In this document: piece by piece, positions 44,283 through 55,212 of the stretch
Layout: every line of letters starts with the position of its first letter
Numbering within the stretch: the first letter of the stretch is position 1
Assembly: GCA_013368315.1 (NCBI GenBank)
Contig: JAACJM010000149.1
Location: 62,001 to 126,000, forward strand
Reading direction: 5' to 3'
DNA length: 64,000 nucleotides
Origin: Tetrapyrgos nigripes
Lineage: Eukaryota > Basidiomycota > Agaricomycetes > Agaricales > Campanellaceae
Translations under genes and position numbers: made by a program
Notes under the pieces: generated by a model
Told to the model about the DNA's origin: nothing
What the model saw: the letters and a program-made list of their open reading frames with translations, nothing else
Databases searched by the model: none

Positions 44283-47200
44283 CACTGGGTGCAAACACTT
44301 GTAATTCCTCAGATATACAGAGGACTTACAGAAGCCTTACTTGGGTACACTCAATATGTAAGTCCACTTGACTTACTGAAGAATTACAAGAGACCAAAAA
44401 AAATTATAATAATTATGTATGACCATTGTAAGGCACAAAGACTTACAGGAGACTTTCAGTGTTATAACACTTGTTATTCCTTGGATATACAGAGGAATTA
44501 CAGAAACCTTACTCAGGTGCACTCAATAAGTGAGTCCACTTGACTTATTGTAGTATTACAAGAGACCAAAGAAATTAGAACAATTATGTATGACCATTGT
44601 AAAGCATGAAGACTTACAGGAGACTTTGAGTGTTATAACACTTGTAATTCCCTGGATACACAGAGGAATTACAGAACCCTTACTCAGGTACACTCAGGTA
44701 CACTCAATAAGTAAGTCCAGTTGAGTTACTGAAGTATTACAAGAGACCAAAGAAATTAGAACAATTATGTATGACCATTGTAAGGCATGAAGTCTTACAG
44801 CAGACTTTCAGTATTACAGGAAATAATACTTTGTCCGCAACAAAAAATACAAAAGAATTGCAAGAAAGCAAGAAAAATCAAAGAATTTGGTAAGGCCATT
44901 GTAATACATGTAGACATACAATGGACATTCATTGTGACTAGCTGTCACAGTATGTGACACAATGGATATACAAAGAAATTTCAAAGTGAGTTTATGTCAC
45001 AGTATGTTATTCTGTAAAACCTGAGCAGAATTACATGAGTATTTCAGTGTGACAGAAAATCACAGTATGGTCAAGTGTAATACCATTGGGACTTACAGAA
45101 GACTTACAGAAAAGAAAGCCCTGGAAATCTTCAAGAAAGTCTGGAAATTGTTAGATGAAATTTATCAAGTCACAGGCAAGTCACAGGAATTCACCAAAAA
45201 GTCTGTCAGTATTACAGAGGACTTACAAGAAAGCCAGGTCAAGCATGCTATATGATAAATTTTCAGTCAAGTTGTGCCTCTTGCACTTGCACCCTCATGC
45301 CCTTGTCCTCTCACGCCCTTGTCCTCTCACGCCCTTGTCCTCTCATGCCCTTGTCCTCTCACGCCCTTGTCCTCTCATGCCCTTGTCCTCTCACACCCTT
45401 GTCCTCTCACGCCCCCATGCTCTCGTGCCCTCATCCTCTTGTCCTCTCATCCTCTCGTGCCCTCGCACCCTCGTCTTTGTCCTCTCACGCCCTCTTGTCC
45501 TCACATGCCCTCGCGCCTTCTTGTCCTCATGCCCTTGTCCTCTTTTGTCCTTGCACCCTTGTGCCCTCTTGTCCTCACACCCTTGTCCTCTTGTCCTCAC
45601 ACCCTCGTTCTCTTGTCCTCGCATGCACGAGGGTGCGAGGGCATGAGAGAATGAGGGCGCAAGGGCATGAGAGGATGAGGGCACAAGGGCACGAGAGGAC
45701 GAGGGCACAAGGGCGCAAGTCCATGAGAGGACAAGAGTGCGAGGGAGCGAGGGCATGAGTCCATGAGAGGACAAGAGCGCGAGGGAGCGAGGGCACAAGT
45801 CCATGTGAGGATGAGAGCACAAGAGCGCGAGGGCACAAGGGCACAAGAACATGAGAGGATGAGAGCGTGAGGGCACGAGAACATGAGAGGATGAGAGCGC
45901 GAGGGTGCGAGGGCATGAGAACATGAGAAGACGAGAGCGTGAGGGCGTGAGGGCACAAGAACATGAGAGGAAGAGAGCACGAGGGCACAAGAACATGAGA
46001 GGACGAGAGCGTGAGGGCATGAGGGCACAAGAACATGAGAGGACAAGAGGGCATGAGAACATGAGAGGACGAGAGGACAAGGGCATGAGAGGACAAGAGG
46101 ACAAGAGGACAAGGGCATGAGAGGACAAGAGGACAAGGGCATGAGGGCACAAGAACATGAGAGGGCGAGGGCACAAGGGCACAAGAGCATGAGAGGACAA
46201 GAGTGCGAGGGTTCAAGGGCACAAGTGCATGAGAGGACGAGAGTGCAAGGGCACGAGGGCACAAGTGCATGAGAGGATGAGAGGGCAAGGGCATGAGGGT
46301 ACAAGTGCATGAGAAGACGAGAGGACGAGGATGCGAGGACATGAGAGGATGAGAGGATGAGAGGATGAGAGGACGAAGGCGCGAGGGCATGAGAGCATGA
46401 GAGGACGAGAGGACGAGGGCATGAGGGCACAAGTGCAAGAGGCACAACTCAACTGAAGACTTATTATATAGCATGCCTGACCTGGCTTTCTTGTAAGTCC
46501 TCTGTAATACTGACAGACTTTTTGGTGAATTCCTGTGACTTGCCTGTGACTTGATAAATTTCATCTAACAATTTCCAGACTTTCTTGAAGATTTCCAGGG
46601 CTTTCTTTTCTGTAAGTCTTCTGTAAGTCCCAATGGTATTACACTTGACCATACTGTGATTTTTTGTCACACTGAAATACTCATGTAATTCTGCTCAGGT
46701 TTTACAGAATAACATACTGTGACATAAACTCACTTTGAGATTTCTTTGTATATCCATTGTGTTACATACTGTGACAGCTAGTCACAATGAATGTCCATTG
46801 TATGTCTACATGTATTACAATGGCCTTGCCAAATTCTTTGATTTTTTTTTTTGCTTTCTTGTAATTCTTTTGTATTTTATGTTGTGGACAAAGTATTATG
46901 TCCTGTAATACTGAAAGTCTGCTGTAAGTCTTCATGCCTTACAATGGTCATACATAATTGTTCTAATTTCTTTGATCTCCTGTAATACTTCAGTAACTCA
47001 AGTGGACTCACTTATTGAGTGTACCTGAGTAAGGCTTCTGTAATTCCTCTGTATATACAAGGAATTACAAGTGTTATAACACTGAAAGTCTCCTGTAAGT
47101 GTTCATGCCTTACAATGGCCATACATAATTGTTTTAATTTCTTTGGTCTCTTGTAATACTTCAGTAAGTCAAGTGGACTTACTTATTGAGTGTACCTGAG

Positions 47201-47548
47201 TAAGGCTTCTGTAATTCTTGTGTATCCAGGGAATTACAAGTGTTATAACACTGAAAGTCTCCTGTAAGTCTTCATGCCTTACAATGGTCATACATAATTG
47301 TTCTAATTTCTTTGGTCTCTTGTAATACTACAAAAAGTCAAGTGACTTACCTATTGAGTAAGTGTTATAACACTGAAAGTCTCCTGTAAGTCTTTGTGCC
47401 TTACAATGGTCATACATAATTATTCTAATTTTTTTGGTCTCTTGTAATTCTTCAGTAAGTCAAGTGGACTTACATATTGAGTGTACCCAAGTAAGGCTTC
47501 TGTAAGTCCTCTGTATATCTGAGGAATTACAAGTGTTTGCCCCCAGTA
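44283..47548. mobile_element. 3.3 kb foldback element with CACTA-like ends
   Basis: Starts CACTGGGTGCAAACACTTG and ends with the mirror (last base G changed to A), flanked by TGA (44280-44282 and 47549-47551), a 3-bp duplication. Arms of about 1 kb (44283-45270 and 46440-47548) are inverted copies. Each arm contains about three tandem units of roughly 170 bp built from 'cttgtaattcc..gatatacagaggaattacag', 'ctcaata.gtaagtccacttga' and 'aattatgtatgaccattgta'. The centre is a minisatellite. CACT-ends, 3-bp duplication and subterminal repeats fit a non-autonomous CACTA (En/Spm-like) element; no transposase is encoded. The identical 68-residue ORFs in the two arms are a consequence of the inverted repeat. 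Confidence 0.8.
45292..46440. repeat. Minisatellite core that switches strand
   Basis: 45292-45410 is a clean 16-bp tandem array of gcccttgtcctctcac/t. It degrades into related units to about 45625, where a short palindrome (cctcgcatgcacgagggtgcgagg) marks a switch; from there to 46440 the complementary form (gagaggacaagggcatga) dominates. Long ORFs here encode only Ser/Leu/Pro/His-rich repeats. Confidence 0.9.
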
Positions 47549-47551
47549 TGA

Positions 47552-47980
47552 ATCAATTTCAAAGGCCTCATGGGCAATTCTGATTGGCTGGAAACTTCTT
47601 TGTGATCGATATGCACAGCGGGATTATTGGATTGAGATTAGTTATCTTCATCTAATTTGCTCAGCGTTTCCACAACATGCAAACTGTTTGATGTCTGCAG
47701 TGTCTCTAACTCAAAAAGATGTCGTTGATAACGGAGAAAGGAAAGTCATGGTGATGGAAGTAGGGCTGAAGGTAGAAAGACTGACACTCATAAAAAAAAT
47801 TTTTCGTTCATTTTGTGTCCACTGTAGCCTGTAGGACCAAATTGTGGAGCAAGGTGACATGTCCATGGCAACTCCTCGGCCAAGGTAACTTATAATGTCA
47901 GAGTGCTGGACATGGTAACGAGTAGAGTACTCAAGTTCATACATTGCCAAGAGCTCTATTGTAGTTGTGTAGGATTTGAA
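47552..47980. other. Spacer between two related foldback elements
   Basis: About 430 bp. A minus-strand ORF (47711-47995) runs into the next element and has no family resemblance. Confidence 0.4.
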
Positions 47981-47983
47981 CCA

Positions 47984-48253
47984 CACTGGGTGCAAACACT
48001 TGTAATTCCTTGGATATACTGAGGAATTACAAGAGACTTACTCAGGTACACTCAATATGTAACTCCATTTGGACTTACTGAAGTATTACAAGAGACCAAA
48101 AACATTAAAACAATTATGTATGACCATTGTAAGGTGCAAAGATCTCTTGTAATACTTCAGTAAGTCCAATGGACTTACATATTGAGTGCACCTGAGTAAG
48201 TCTCTTGTAATTCCTCAGTATATCCAAGGAATTACAAGTGTTTGCACCCAGTG
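47984..48253. mobile_element. 270-bp palindromic miniature of the foldback element
   Basis: The same ends as 44283-47548: CACTGGGTGCAAACACTTG and its perfect mirror. Flanked by CCA on both sides (47981-47983 and 48254-48256). The whole element is one palindrome made of one arm unit (cttgtaattccttggatata...) facing its inverted copy around about 48130. Non-coding. Confidence 0.9.
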
Positions 48254-48256
48254 CCA

Positions 48257-48616
48257 GTCAACGAAAGCGAGTATGTAGATGGGCATTTGATTGTATGACT
48301 CCAGGTAAGTACCCATTGGCATTCAAACCCCGGATACTCAATGCAACGACAATGAGATCACAAGCAATCCGCAGCTTCGAAGAATTGTCAAAAAAGAAGA
48401 AAAAAACCTTGAAAGCATCAAAGTCGTACCACTCTAAACATGTTACAGACCGGATCTTTGTCGAGAGCGATTTCTGTATTATAAAAGAAGGTGGCTACCA
48501 TAGCACATGCTGCTTCTATCCCAAGGGAATCGAACGCCGAAACTACCCAGCTATTTCCAATATTAAACACCAATGAACCCAAATGAGCATTAAAAGCGTA
48601 AATTTTCGTGAAGTAT
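48257..48616. other. No supported gene
   Basis: Only short plus-strand ORFs. 3' flank of the thaumatin-like gene. Confidence 0.35.
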
Positions 48617-49625
48617 TTAAGGGCAGAACACAACTGTGGAGGAGAACATAGGTGTGCTGATCAGCAACCGGGACTATCAACCTTTAAAGGAGGAACGAGT
48701 AAGACTTACTGTTGAAAGCAATGTTGCCGGCGCCACAAGCACGAACAGGTGAGTCGTTACCACATCCGGTAGTATCCTTGACGAGGTTGGACAATCAGTC
48801 AAGTTTCGAACTATACATGAAGGAAACAAAGAAGTACTCACTCCGATAGGGAAGGCATTAGCGCACTGTTCATTCCACGATAGAACGATAGAAGCGGAAG
48901 AAGTTAGCATGTGGATTAGCTTTCTCAGGGAAGAGACTGAGTGCAGTACGTACTCCACAATTCGCGTTCGTGCAAGTGACCGTAGCACAACCTGCAGCGC
49001 TAATCTGCATGGACTGGGTGAACCCTTGGATGTTGGAGATGTCGTAGCTTTGGGGAGTGAAGAAGTCACCGGAATCTATAAGTAGATACTTAGTTTCAAA
49101 CATCCGTCAAGAAAGGATAAAAATCTGAGTACTAACCCAAGTTGAATTCACCCATAGTGCAACCGTCACCTTTTGCACCACAGGCTCCGTTTTGGTTGAA
49201 GATACGTCCGACCCACTTTAATCGGTATATTTTGTTAGTGTTGAAACAAAGAACAATCACGATAGAGGTAAGGGCACATACGTTGTTGGGAATGTTGACG
49301 ACCTTGGAGGTACCGGGAGCAACGGAACCGGGTTGGGCACCAGTGAAGCTAGAGGCATCGCCGCAACCTAGAGTTGAAATTTACTTGTTATGACATCTAT
49401 GTAATTCAGTGACGCCCAGAAAGAAAACGTACGAGGACTGAAACCGCATCGAGTATCAGCGACGACTGGGTTGACGGCGCCAGGGCATCTGTTCGTTAGA
49501 GTGAACTGAAACGAAATATGGGTCAGGTCGTGAGTAAGGATTAGTAGACTTGACCAACGTACAGCGTGGTCGGCGTGAGCAGTAGCAGCGAAAGCAAGAG
49601 CGATGGTAGCAGCGAGGAATTTCAT
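48617..49625 (-). CDS. Thaumatin-like protein, small type, secreted
   Basis: Eight exons on the minus strand: 49625-49563, 49505-49433, 49367-49282, 49215-49137, 49075-48954, 48865-48842, 48776-48710, 48633-48617. They join in frame to 176 residues ending FCP. Signal peptide MKFLAATIALAFAATAHA. Thaumatin signature blocks: FTLTNRCPGAVNPVVADTRC, NWVGRIFNQNGACGAKGDG (with R and D of the acidic cleft), DSGDFFTPQSYDIS, GCGNDSPVRACG and the terminal IVFCP. Twelve cysteines imply six disulfides. At 176 residues it is of the short class, well below the ~220 or more of typical thaumatins. Related fungal proteins can act on beta-1,3-glucan; activity here is inferred only. Exon 6 is just 24 nt (CANAFPIG). 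A TATA-like tagtatataac lies about 85 bp upstream on the same strand. Confidence 0.9.
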
Positions 49626-50105
49626 CGTGAAGTTTGGTGGATTCCGGTACTAGAAGTTGAGAGAGGGAAATCCAGGCAAACTAGATGAATATCCTCTTTG
49701 TGCCATTACTCGTTATATACTAAGAGCAATCAATATCGACTTGGAATCAACCGCAGATGGATACCAAAACAAGACGAAATCACAATGACAATGTAAGGAT
49801 GCACGGATCATCATGCTATGCTTCACACTGGGTCCTCGGAATGTAGATGGCTACTCTTTCTATTTCACGTCAAACCTGTATAGAAAATTGTGAACGCGCT
49901 CAGGGAATGTTTGACCGAGATGAGACCGTTCTGGAAGTGAGGTAGACTTACTGAATCTATGTTACAACGTCTGGAAATATCACCGATTTTCCGATGCCAT
50001 GAAGGCTTTCACGAGCTGTGGGGGGAAATCAGGCATAAGCGTAAAACTTGAGCAGAAACAATGCATTACTTAGGGCGAGTCAGTATTTCCTCCGAGTCAA
50101 ACTCA
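49626..50105. other. Intergenic upstream of thaumatin-like gene
   Basis: Contains ttagtatataacgag (near 49705-49720, minus strand), a likely TATA box for the thaumatin-like gene. No other gene. Confidence 0.4.
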
Positions 50106-50660
50106 AACTTCGTCAACATAGGGGAGAAGCTATCATACGCATGGTCTCGCAAAGACTTTGGATACGATTCATACTCGACGGGCTGAGCGGCAGATCATCA
50201 CGTTTAAACAGGACTCGGAATGACATGGGGTAAGAATCTGATTGTGTAAAACCATAGACAATACGTTGAGGCGGGAGATGGGGCTAAAATGGAACGGTGA
50301 TCAATTTTTACTTCACACTCGAAGAAATGATGCGCTCACGACCAAAATCAATACCAATAATACGGCCATGTCTTGCATACACATGGTTCTCGAACTCGTT
50401 GTAGATCTCCATACATACGACGGTGAGCTCATTTGAACTAGTGAGGATCCAGGCGCATACCCGTAGAGCTCAATATCAAGGCATAAATTGGAGCAAGGCG
50501 CTGTTGGAGAAATCACAAGGAAAGGTACGTCAAGGCGGAAGCTCATACGATCGTTGGCCTATGTAGCTTACCTGTCCTACCACGTTGGCCAAGGGCTGGA
50601 ATATATTTCTGCCAGTGTTACATTCTACAGATTCCTGCGGACCATCTGCTATTTATAAAG
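50106..50660 (-). CDS. Unrecognised multi-exon gene (partial model)
   Basis: Four exon-like blocks on the minus strand, separated by GT-AG introns, read like one protein: SVECNTGRNIFQPLANVVGQ (about 50635-50576); RLAPIYALILSS (about 50510-50465); LTVVCMEIYNEFENHVYARH then GRIIGIDFGRE (about 50435-50330); PHLPPQRIVYGFTQSDSYPM continuing to MNRIQSLCETMRMIASP (about 50290-50120). Amino-acid composition and splice sites support coding, but I recognise no family and cannot fix the start. A TATA-like tttataaatagcag is just upstream (near 50655), in minus orientation. It could be a decaying gene. Confidence 0.45.
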
Positions 50661-50760
50661 GACCCGAGGACAGGTGTTGAAGTACCAGTGAGGTTTCGGT
50701 GAAGTTGCGGTGAAGTGTAACACAAAGCCCGACGGCAAACTGTCCTGGCTATCATGAGAG

Positions 50761-52499
50761 CATTAAGTTCAAGTAACTGATCATATAGATTCTGAGAGGA
50801 CGAGGAATCGGATGAGGAGAGTCTTTTGGTGGTCGTGCTTGGAAAGTGAGTTCGACTGTCTTTGTTTGGCAGCAAACCGAGAGACAAACTTGGATACGTC
50901 ACGGTCGCAAATTTTGGCGTGTGCAAATAAAAAAGGAGAAGCCGACTTTATGGCCTTCTTCCGCTACCACCGCCATCTCTGCTGCCGTCGACCTCCAGTT
51001 CAACGTTTCCGGCCTCTATAGTACCTCATATTATGGTTCGCAGTCATTGTCGTCTTGATGCTGACATCTTTGGTGTACAGATTTTGAAGTTTCGTCAAGT
51101 TTTTCCGGGGTCTCACTCTCACATCTGAGACCTCTCCAAGAAACACTCCCTCCTGCGCTGTCGACGCGCCTCTAATCTGGGAGGCCCTCATACCCCAGCT
51201 CACAGCTCCCTTTCGACGCCTTTCAGTGCTCTTGTAACGAAATCCACCACTGAGCGGCTCAACAGCACTCCCAGTCCTACTTCACGTCCTCAAACCTGCA
51301 CATCGACAACGTTTCAAGACACTTCCAGCTCCATATCCTGGACCCGTTCATCTTTCAAATCCGCTATCCTCAATCCCCCCGAATACACACCTCTGCTGCA
51401 TCGTCTCTCTTCGTCGCAGCCTGTGTCTCACCATGACTTAGTCTTCTGTTGGTGACGTCAGCAGTCCGGCTACCCAAGTCTTTCGCTCCACCCTGCGACA
51501 AAACAATCTTGAACGACTGAACTGACTCCTCGCCATCGAAATCAGTGCTGCGTAGTACCTTCATTCTTTGGGCCCACAGTTATTGATGCAGAGTTCTCAC
51601 CGTCAAAAACAGTCTTTAATGACTGGCGTACGCTCCCTTGTAAGGCTTTCGGGAGCGGCTCACACATTGGATATTACGAAGAACTGGAATCATTGGTTGA
51701 AGAGAATTTGGAAGGAACAATGAAGAAGATTGATTGGGTAGTACAGCTCTTTTTCTTTTTGGTTTTTCTTCTCGTATTCCTTTCTTCTGGTTTCCTTTTC
51801 TTTTTCCTTCCCTTATCATGCCATGTCCTGTTTACTTTTCTCTTTCCGTAGGTCTCTTTCACTGTTTTCATGCCTTCGCTCCTCTTCATGCCATGTCCTG
51901 TTTGCTTCTCTTTTTCTGTAGGTCTGTTTCGCTGATTTTATGCCTTCGTTTCTCTTTTCCTTTTCCTCCTCTTTTATTTACATTGCCGTGTACTATTTCC
52001 TATCGCATTGAGACTACGTCACACTGTCTCTGCGACTTCGCGTCGTATTCTAGCACTTCAGCAATGTAGATGCCCTACCCTGCGACTGACCCTACGGCAC
52101 TGTTACTTGCTCCGCTAGACTGGGCAAGTGGGTCCATGTAGAGCTATCCGTTTGTTACACTCAGGTTGCCTTTGTGGAGAGGTAGAATAAATCTCTTACA
52201 GCTTCATGGTCCTAAATGATTTTTTGCTCATCACCAGTTCCCAAGATCTAATACTGATTAGTAACAAAGACTCAAATAAGCCCTAGATGCCTGGACTTTT
52301 GACACTTTAGGCATTGAGCCCAGCTGAAGATCATGAGAATCAGAGAAATCTGCAAACAGTAACTAGACATGACATCAGTCTCTTTCAAACAAGATAACCC
52401 AATATAATATTTATTTCAACCACATATATACCATAATCCCGAAAAGACCAGTGATAAGTACAGTATTAGCAATGTCAACAGCGGCTCGAGTGAAGCCCA
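50761..52499. other. Long gene-free stretch with CT-rich tract
   Basis: 51240-52050 is C/T-rich on the plus strand. A tandem duplication of about 70 bp (catgccatgtcctgttt...ttatgccttcg) lies at 51815-51955. Short ORFs carry no family pattern. Confidence 0.4.
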
Positions 52500-53133
52500 T
52501 TAGTTAGGTGGAACAAAGCCAAAAGGCTCAAAGTTCCACTTGATAGGGAACTCTCCCACATCCAAAGAAGCGAACTCCTGGAAAAGACTAGGAGAGAGGT
52601 CTAGAGCAAATTCCAAGCAGTCAGCATATGAAAATTCAGTAGAATAGCATCCCACTCACCAAGACCGTCGCCACACCCTGGGCAACTATCGAAAGTCTGT
52701 CCGTAATGGACGTTTCCGTTTCTCTGATCAGTGATCTTGACCCACTGTATACGTCCGTCGACGACACAATGAACGTCAGAAATGTAACCCGACGGAGGGT
52801 ATGAACGAAAAGTTCAAACATACCTGGAAGCAGTTACCGCCTTTGTTTTGGTCATAGAGGGCCTTGGGGATCGCAACAATCTTGTCGCTGTCGACGCTGA
52901 CTTGACCGCAGTTTCCGAGACCGACTTCGAACCATGTGGCCTGTCGACGTTCAAGAACGGATTAATTCGAGTGAGTGATCAAGAACATGGGTAATGGGAC
53001 GACTCACATCGCCAAAGTGATCAATCCTCTTCTCGAGGGTCGTGGTTTCACTAGTAGGAGCAGGAGAAGCGAGGGCGAGGGCGGTCAGAACCGACACGAG
53101 AAGCACGGAGTTGGAGAAAAGACGAGCGGCCAT
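52500..53133 (-). CDS. Secreted RlpA-like double-psi beta-barrel protein
   Basis: Four exons on the minus strand: 53133-53008, 52940-52824, 52744-52660, 52600-52500. In frame, 142 residues. Signal peptide (MAARLFSNSVLLVSVLTALA), then a dibasic LEKR that is a likely Kex2 cleavage site near residue 36. The mature domain has the barwin/RlpA-like pattern: GDATWFEVGLGNCGQ, DKIVAIPKALYDQ, GGNCFQWVKITDQ, TFDSCPGCGDG and LDLSPSLFQEFASLDVG with a C-terminal KWNF. Four conserved cysteines make two disulfides. Such proteins are common small secreted proteins in mushrooms, linked to cell-wall or defence contexts; the substrate is unknown. Start chosen at 53133 because it alone gives a clean signal peptide (an upstream in-frame ATG exists at 53202). 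Confidence 0.9.
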
Positions 53134-53208
53134 TGCTAGCGAAAGTTGAGACGATACTGAGAATCTAGGAGAGGAGATTCTTTGTGAAGAAATGCAAAGC
53201 AATCACTC

Positions 53209-53217
53209 GTCTTTTTA
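53209..53217 (-). promoter_or_regulatory. TATA box of the RlpA-like gene
   Basis: tataaaaag on the minus strand, about 80 bp upstream of the ATG at 53133. Strong match to a core TATA element. Confidence 0.55.
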
Positions 53218-54185
53218 TACTACCCATGAGCTATTAAATAGTACTAGTATCTTGTCCAAAACATACCTGCTCATAGTGCTGAGTGCTGAGTGGCTTACAT
53301 ACAAACCCCCCCCTCCTTGTGGCGAAACACGAAACATTTCCAACACGGCTTTCCATTTTCGATGCATAAGCAATGGTATGCCAAAATACTTTCTGCGCCC
53401 AAACCCGGTCCCAAATGCTCTTGAATGTAAATTCGACTTTTCTGTGTTTCGTCTCATCTTGATATCCTAGAATAACAGCTACTACTAATGAAACTAGGGC
53501 AGCGCTCAACTACCGTGCATACATATACCGGACTGACATTAGGCCCAGGCATACCCATGTGCATATCTGCAGAATCCGGCAATGCGACAGATTCTGACAG
53601 AATGCCACTAGCAGGTAAGGGAAACTGAAAAGCGCTCTAGCTAGCTCTAGACCTGCGATGAGGCCAAGTCGGGGAGAATGCAAACATCCGAGCGTGAGTT
53701 AATCAGCAGTATTAACTAACTGATCTATGTGTGAGGAGATCAAACGTACACTTGAAGATTTATAGTACTATAACGTTATAGGTACACTGGAATCGGTCGT
53801 AAGCTGCCCAGTCAGTCATTCCGTACACGTAGTGCCTCATCTTCCTGAGAGAAGTAACGCACGTATCCTGTTTCGTTTAGGAGGGACGAGGCCTTCTATC
53901 ATTTTCTTGCGATGGGAGCACTCAGAAAGACGTAGCGCACACAATCAAAGGAATTTCAGGCTTACTCCGAGTGTGGGACGCTCGACTGTCTTGTCAAGGT
54001 GCCCAGGCTGAGACACCCGCCGCCAAACACGGAAGAGAAATCGAGAATGAGTTAAAGCCAGCGTGCTACAATTCATGAAGCGACCTGGTTTCAATGGGTA
54101 CCATCGCTAAGATCAGTCATCAGGATTATTTGGAACAAAAAGTCTGATGCGAAACTTTCAATCCTGGAAAAGGGGAATCATTAAA

Positions 54186-54270
54186 TGTCCCTGGGGAGAT
54201 TCCGAGTCCAAAAAACGGAAGAGAAAGAAAATCATCGGCATGCCGTGATGATTTAAACAGCAAACCCTCT
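54186..54270 (-). pseudogene. Decayed tRNA-His copy
   Basis: Keeps the 3' acceptor and T-arm side (tgtccctggggagattc) and the D-arm side (cgtgatgatttaa) of the intact gene at 54987-55090, but the 5' acceptor strand, anticodon arm and intron are replaced by unrelated purine-rich sequence. It cannot fold as a tRNA. Confidence 0.6.
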
Positions 54271-54986
54271 TAGGATCTCCAGGAATTGTCGGGGCCAGCA
54301 GTCAATTCAAGTAGCTATCTGCAGCGCTCAGCGACCGTGGGTACGTACCTGAGGTTCAGACATAGCCATACGCATGTCTGAAGAATCCAGAAATGCGACT
54401 AGCACTCAAACTCGAAGCTCTGGACCTCAGACGGTGCCTCAGTTCGGGGAGAACGAAAACGTCCGAGCCTGAATTAATCAGCAGTACTAATTGATGAAGG
54501 TGTAGTAAGAAGACCAAGACGGACTCGAGCGCAAGAACGCATAGTAAGTGCACTCGAAATAGTTGTAAGGTGCCCTCAGTCCTTTGATTCTCGCTCACAG
54601 TGCCAAGGCCCAAATCCAATGGCTCGGTATCTAGCCTGAAGCAGTAAAGAGCATATCGTGGCTGGTTCTGCCAGAGGAATGTGTATATCTATACAAGCCT
54701 TCGACCAGCCGTGGCATGAGTCAGGCAGCGCATTAATCAAAGGGATTTCAGGTTTACTCCGGGGGTGGGATGCTCTTGCAAGCTACTACTTACGCTGAGG
54801 TGGCGCCGCCAAAAACAAAAGAGAAAAAAAATCATCGGCAAAAAGGTCCTAGCGAATTGGCTACTAGTACTTTACTTGAAGTGAGTACTGGCCTCGACAA
54901 TTCCTGGTGGAAAAATCTCACTCCGAAAGGGACACTGGAACGAGCTTAATGCTGTCAAGGTCAAAATGGAACGACTGACACTTTAA

Positions 54987-55090
54987 TGTCCCTGGGGAGA
55001 TTCGAGCTCCCGGCTTCACGGAATTGCAAAGGAAGTGCCTATTAAGGCAACTGCCACAACGTGATGATTTAACCACTAATCGACAGGGAC
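54987..55090 (-). tRNA. tRNA-His(GUG) with 32-nt intron
   Basis: On the minus strand: acceptor GTCCCTG (55090-55084) pairs with CAGGGAC, discriminator A at 54987. A genomic G lies at position -1 (55091). D stem GATT/AATC with loop AGTGGTTA (A box). Anticodon stem TCACG pairs with CGTGA; loop TT-GTG-G...C gives anticodon GTG. The intron of about 32 nt follows base 37. T arm GGGAG-CTCGAAT-CTCCC. Mature length 72 nt. Position 54 is C instead of the nearly universal T, so the gene may be weak or starting to decay. It lies 122 bp upstream of the CYP63-like P450. Confidence 0.75.
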
Positions 55091-55212
55091 CATGCCTAAA
55101 TGTCGGAAGATGAGCACTGTGAAAGGAAGCGCAATAGACACGCCGGCCATCGGCAATAGTTTAAGCGTTCTACCGAGAATGATAAGTACCCCATGTTTCT
55201 ACTCATGCCCTC

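Larger units (their letters stand above)
53500..55090. repeat. Tandem duplication, two units of about 0.8 kb
   Basis: Unit 1 (about 53500-54323) and unit 2 (about 54324-55090) share ordered blocks: cagcgctca.c.accgtg; gaatcc.g.aatgcgac; cggggagaa..c.aa..tccga; ttaatcagcagta; tcaaagg.atttcagg.ttactcc; gccgccaaa.ac; aatgtccctggggagatt. Both units end in a tRNA-His-like sequence. Substantial divergence and indels show the duplication is old. Confidence 0.7.

Noticed and set aside
45049..45255. 68-residue ORF with a nearly identical partner on the other strand at 46464-46670
   Set aside because: The two ORFs lie in the inverted arms of the foldback element and are the same DNA read twice. Tandem-repeat-derived sequence, no family resemblance, no splice or promoter context.
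45292..45470. CRISPR array
   Set aside because: Regular 16-bp units without unique spacers, in a eukaryotic repeat; this is a minisatellite.
45391..46564. Long overlapping ORFs (up to 329 aa) of Leu/Ser/Pro/His repeats
   Set aside because: They are translations of the 16-bp minisatellite in several frames and on both strands. A repeat unit without stop codons gives such ORFs automatically.
50330..50435. Hsp70 or SAICAR-synthetase fragment suggested by GRIIGIDFGRE
   Set aside because: The similarity is limited to a few residues; the expected following motifs of either family are missing. Kept as an unrecognised gene.
55092..55212. ATG at 55092 as start of the CYP63-like P450
   Set aside because: Its frame differs from that of the P450 and it begins directly after the tRNA-His gene; ATG 55213 gives a proper membrane anchor in the right frame.
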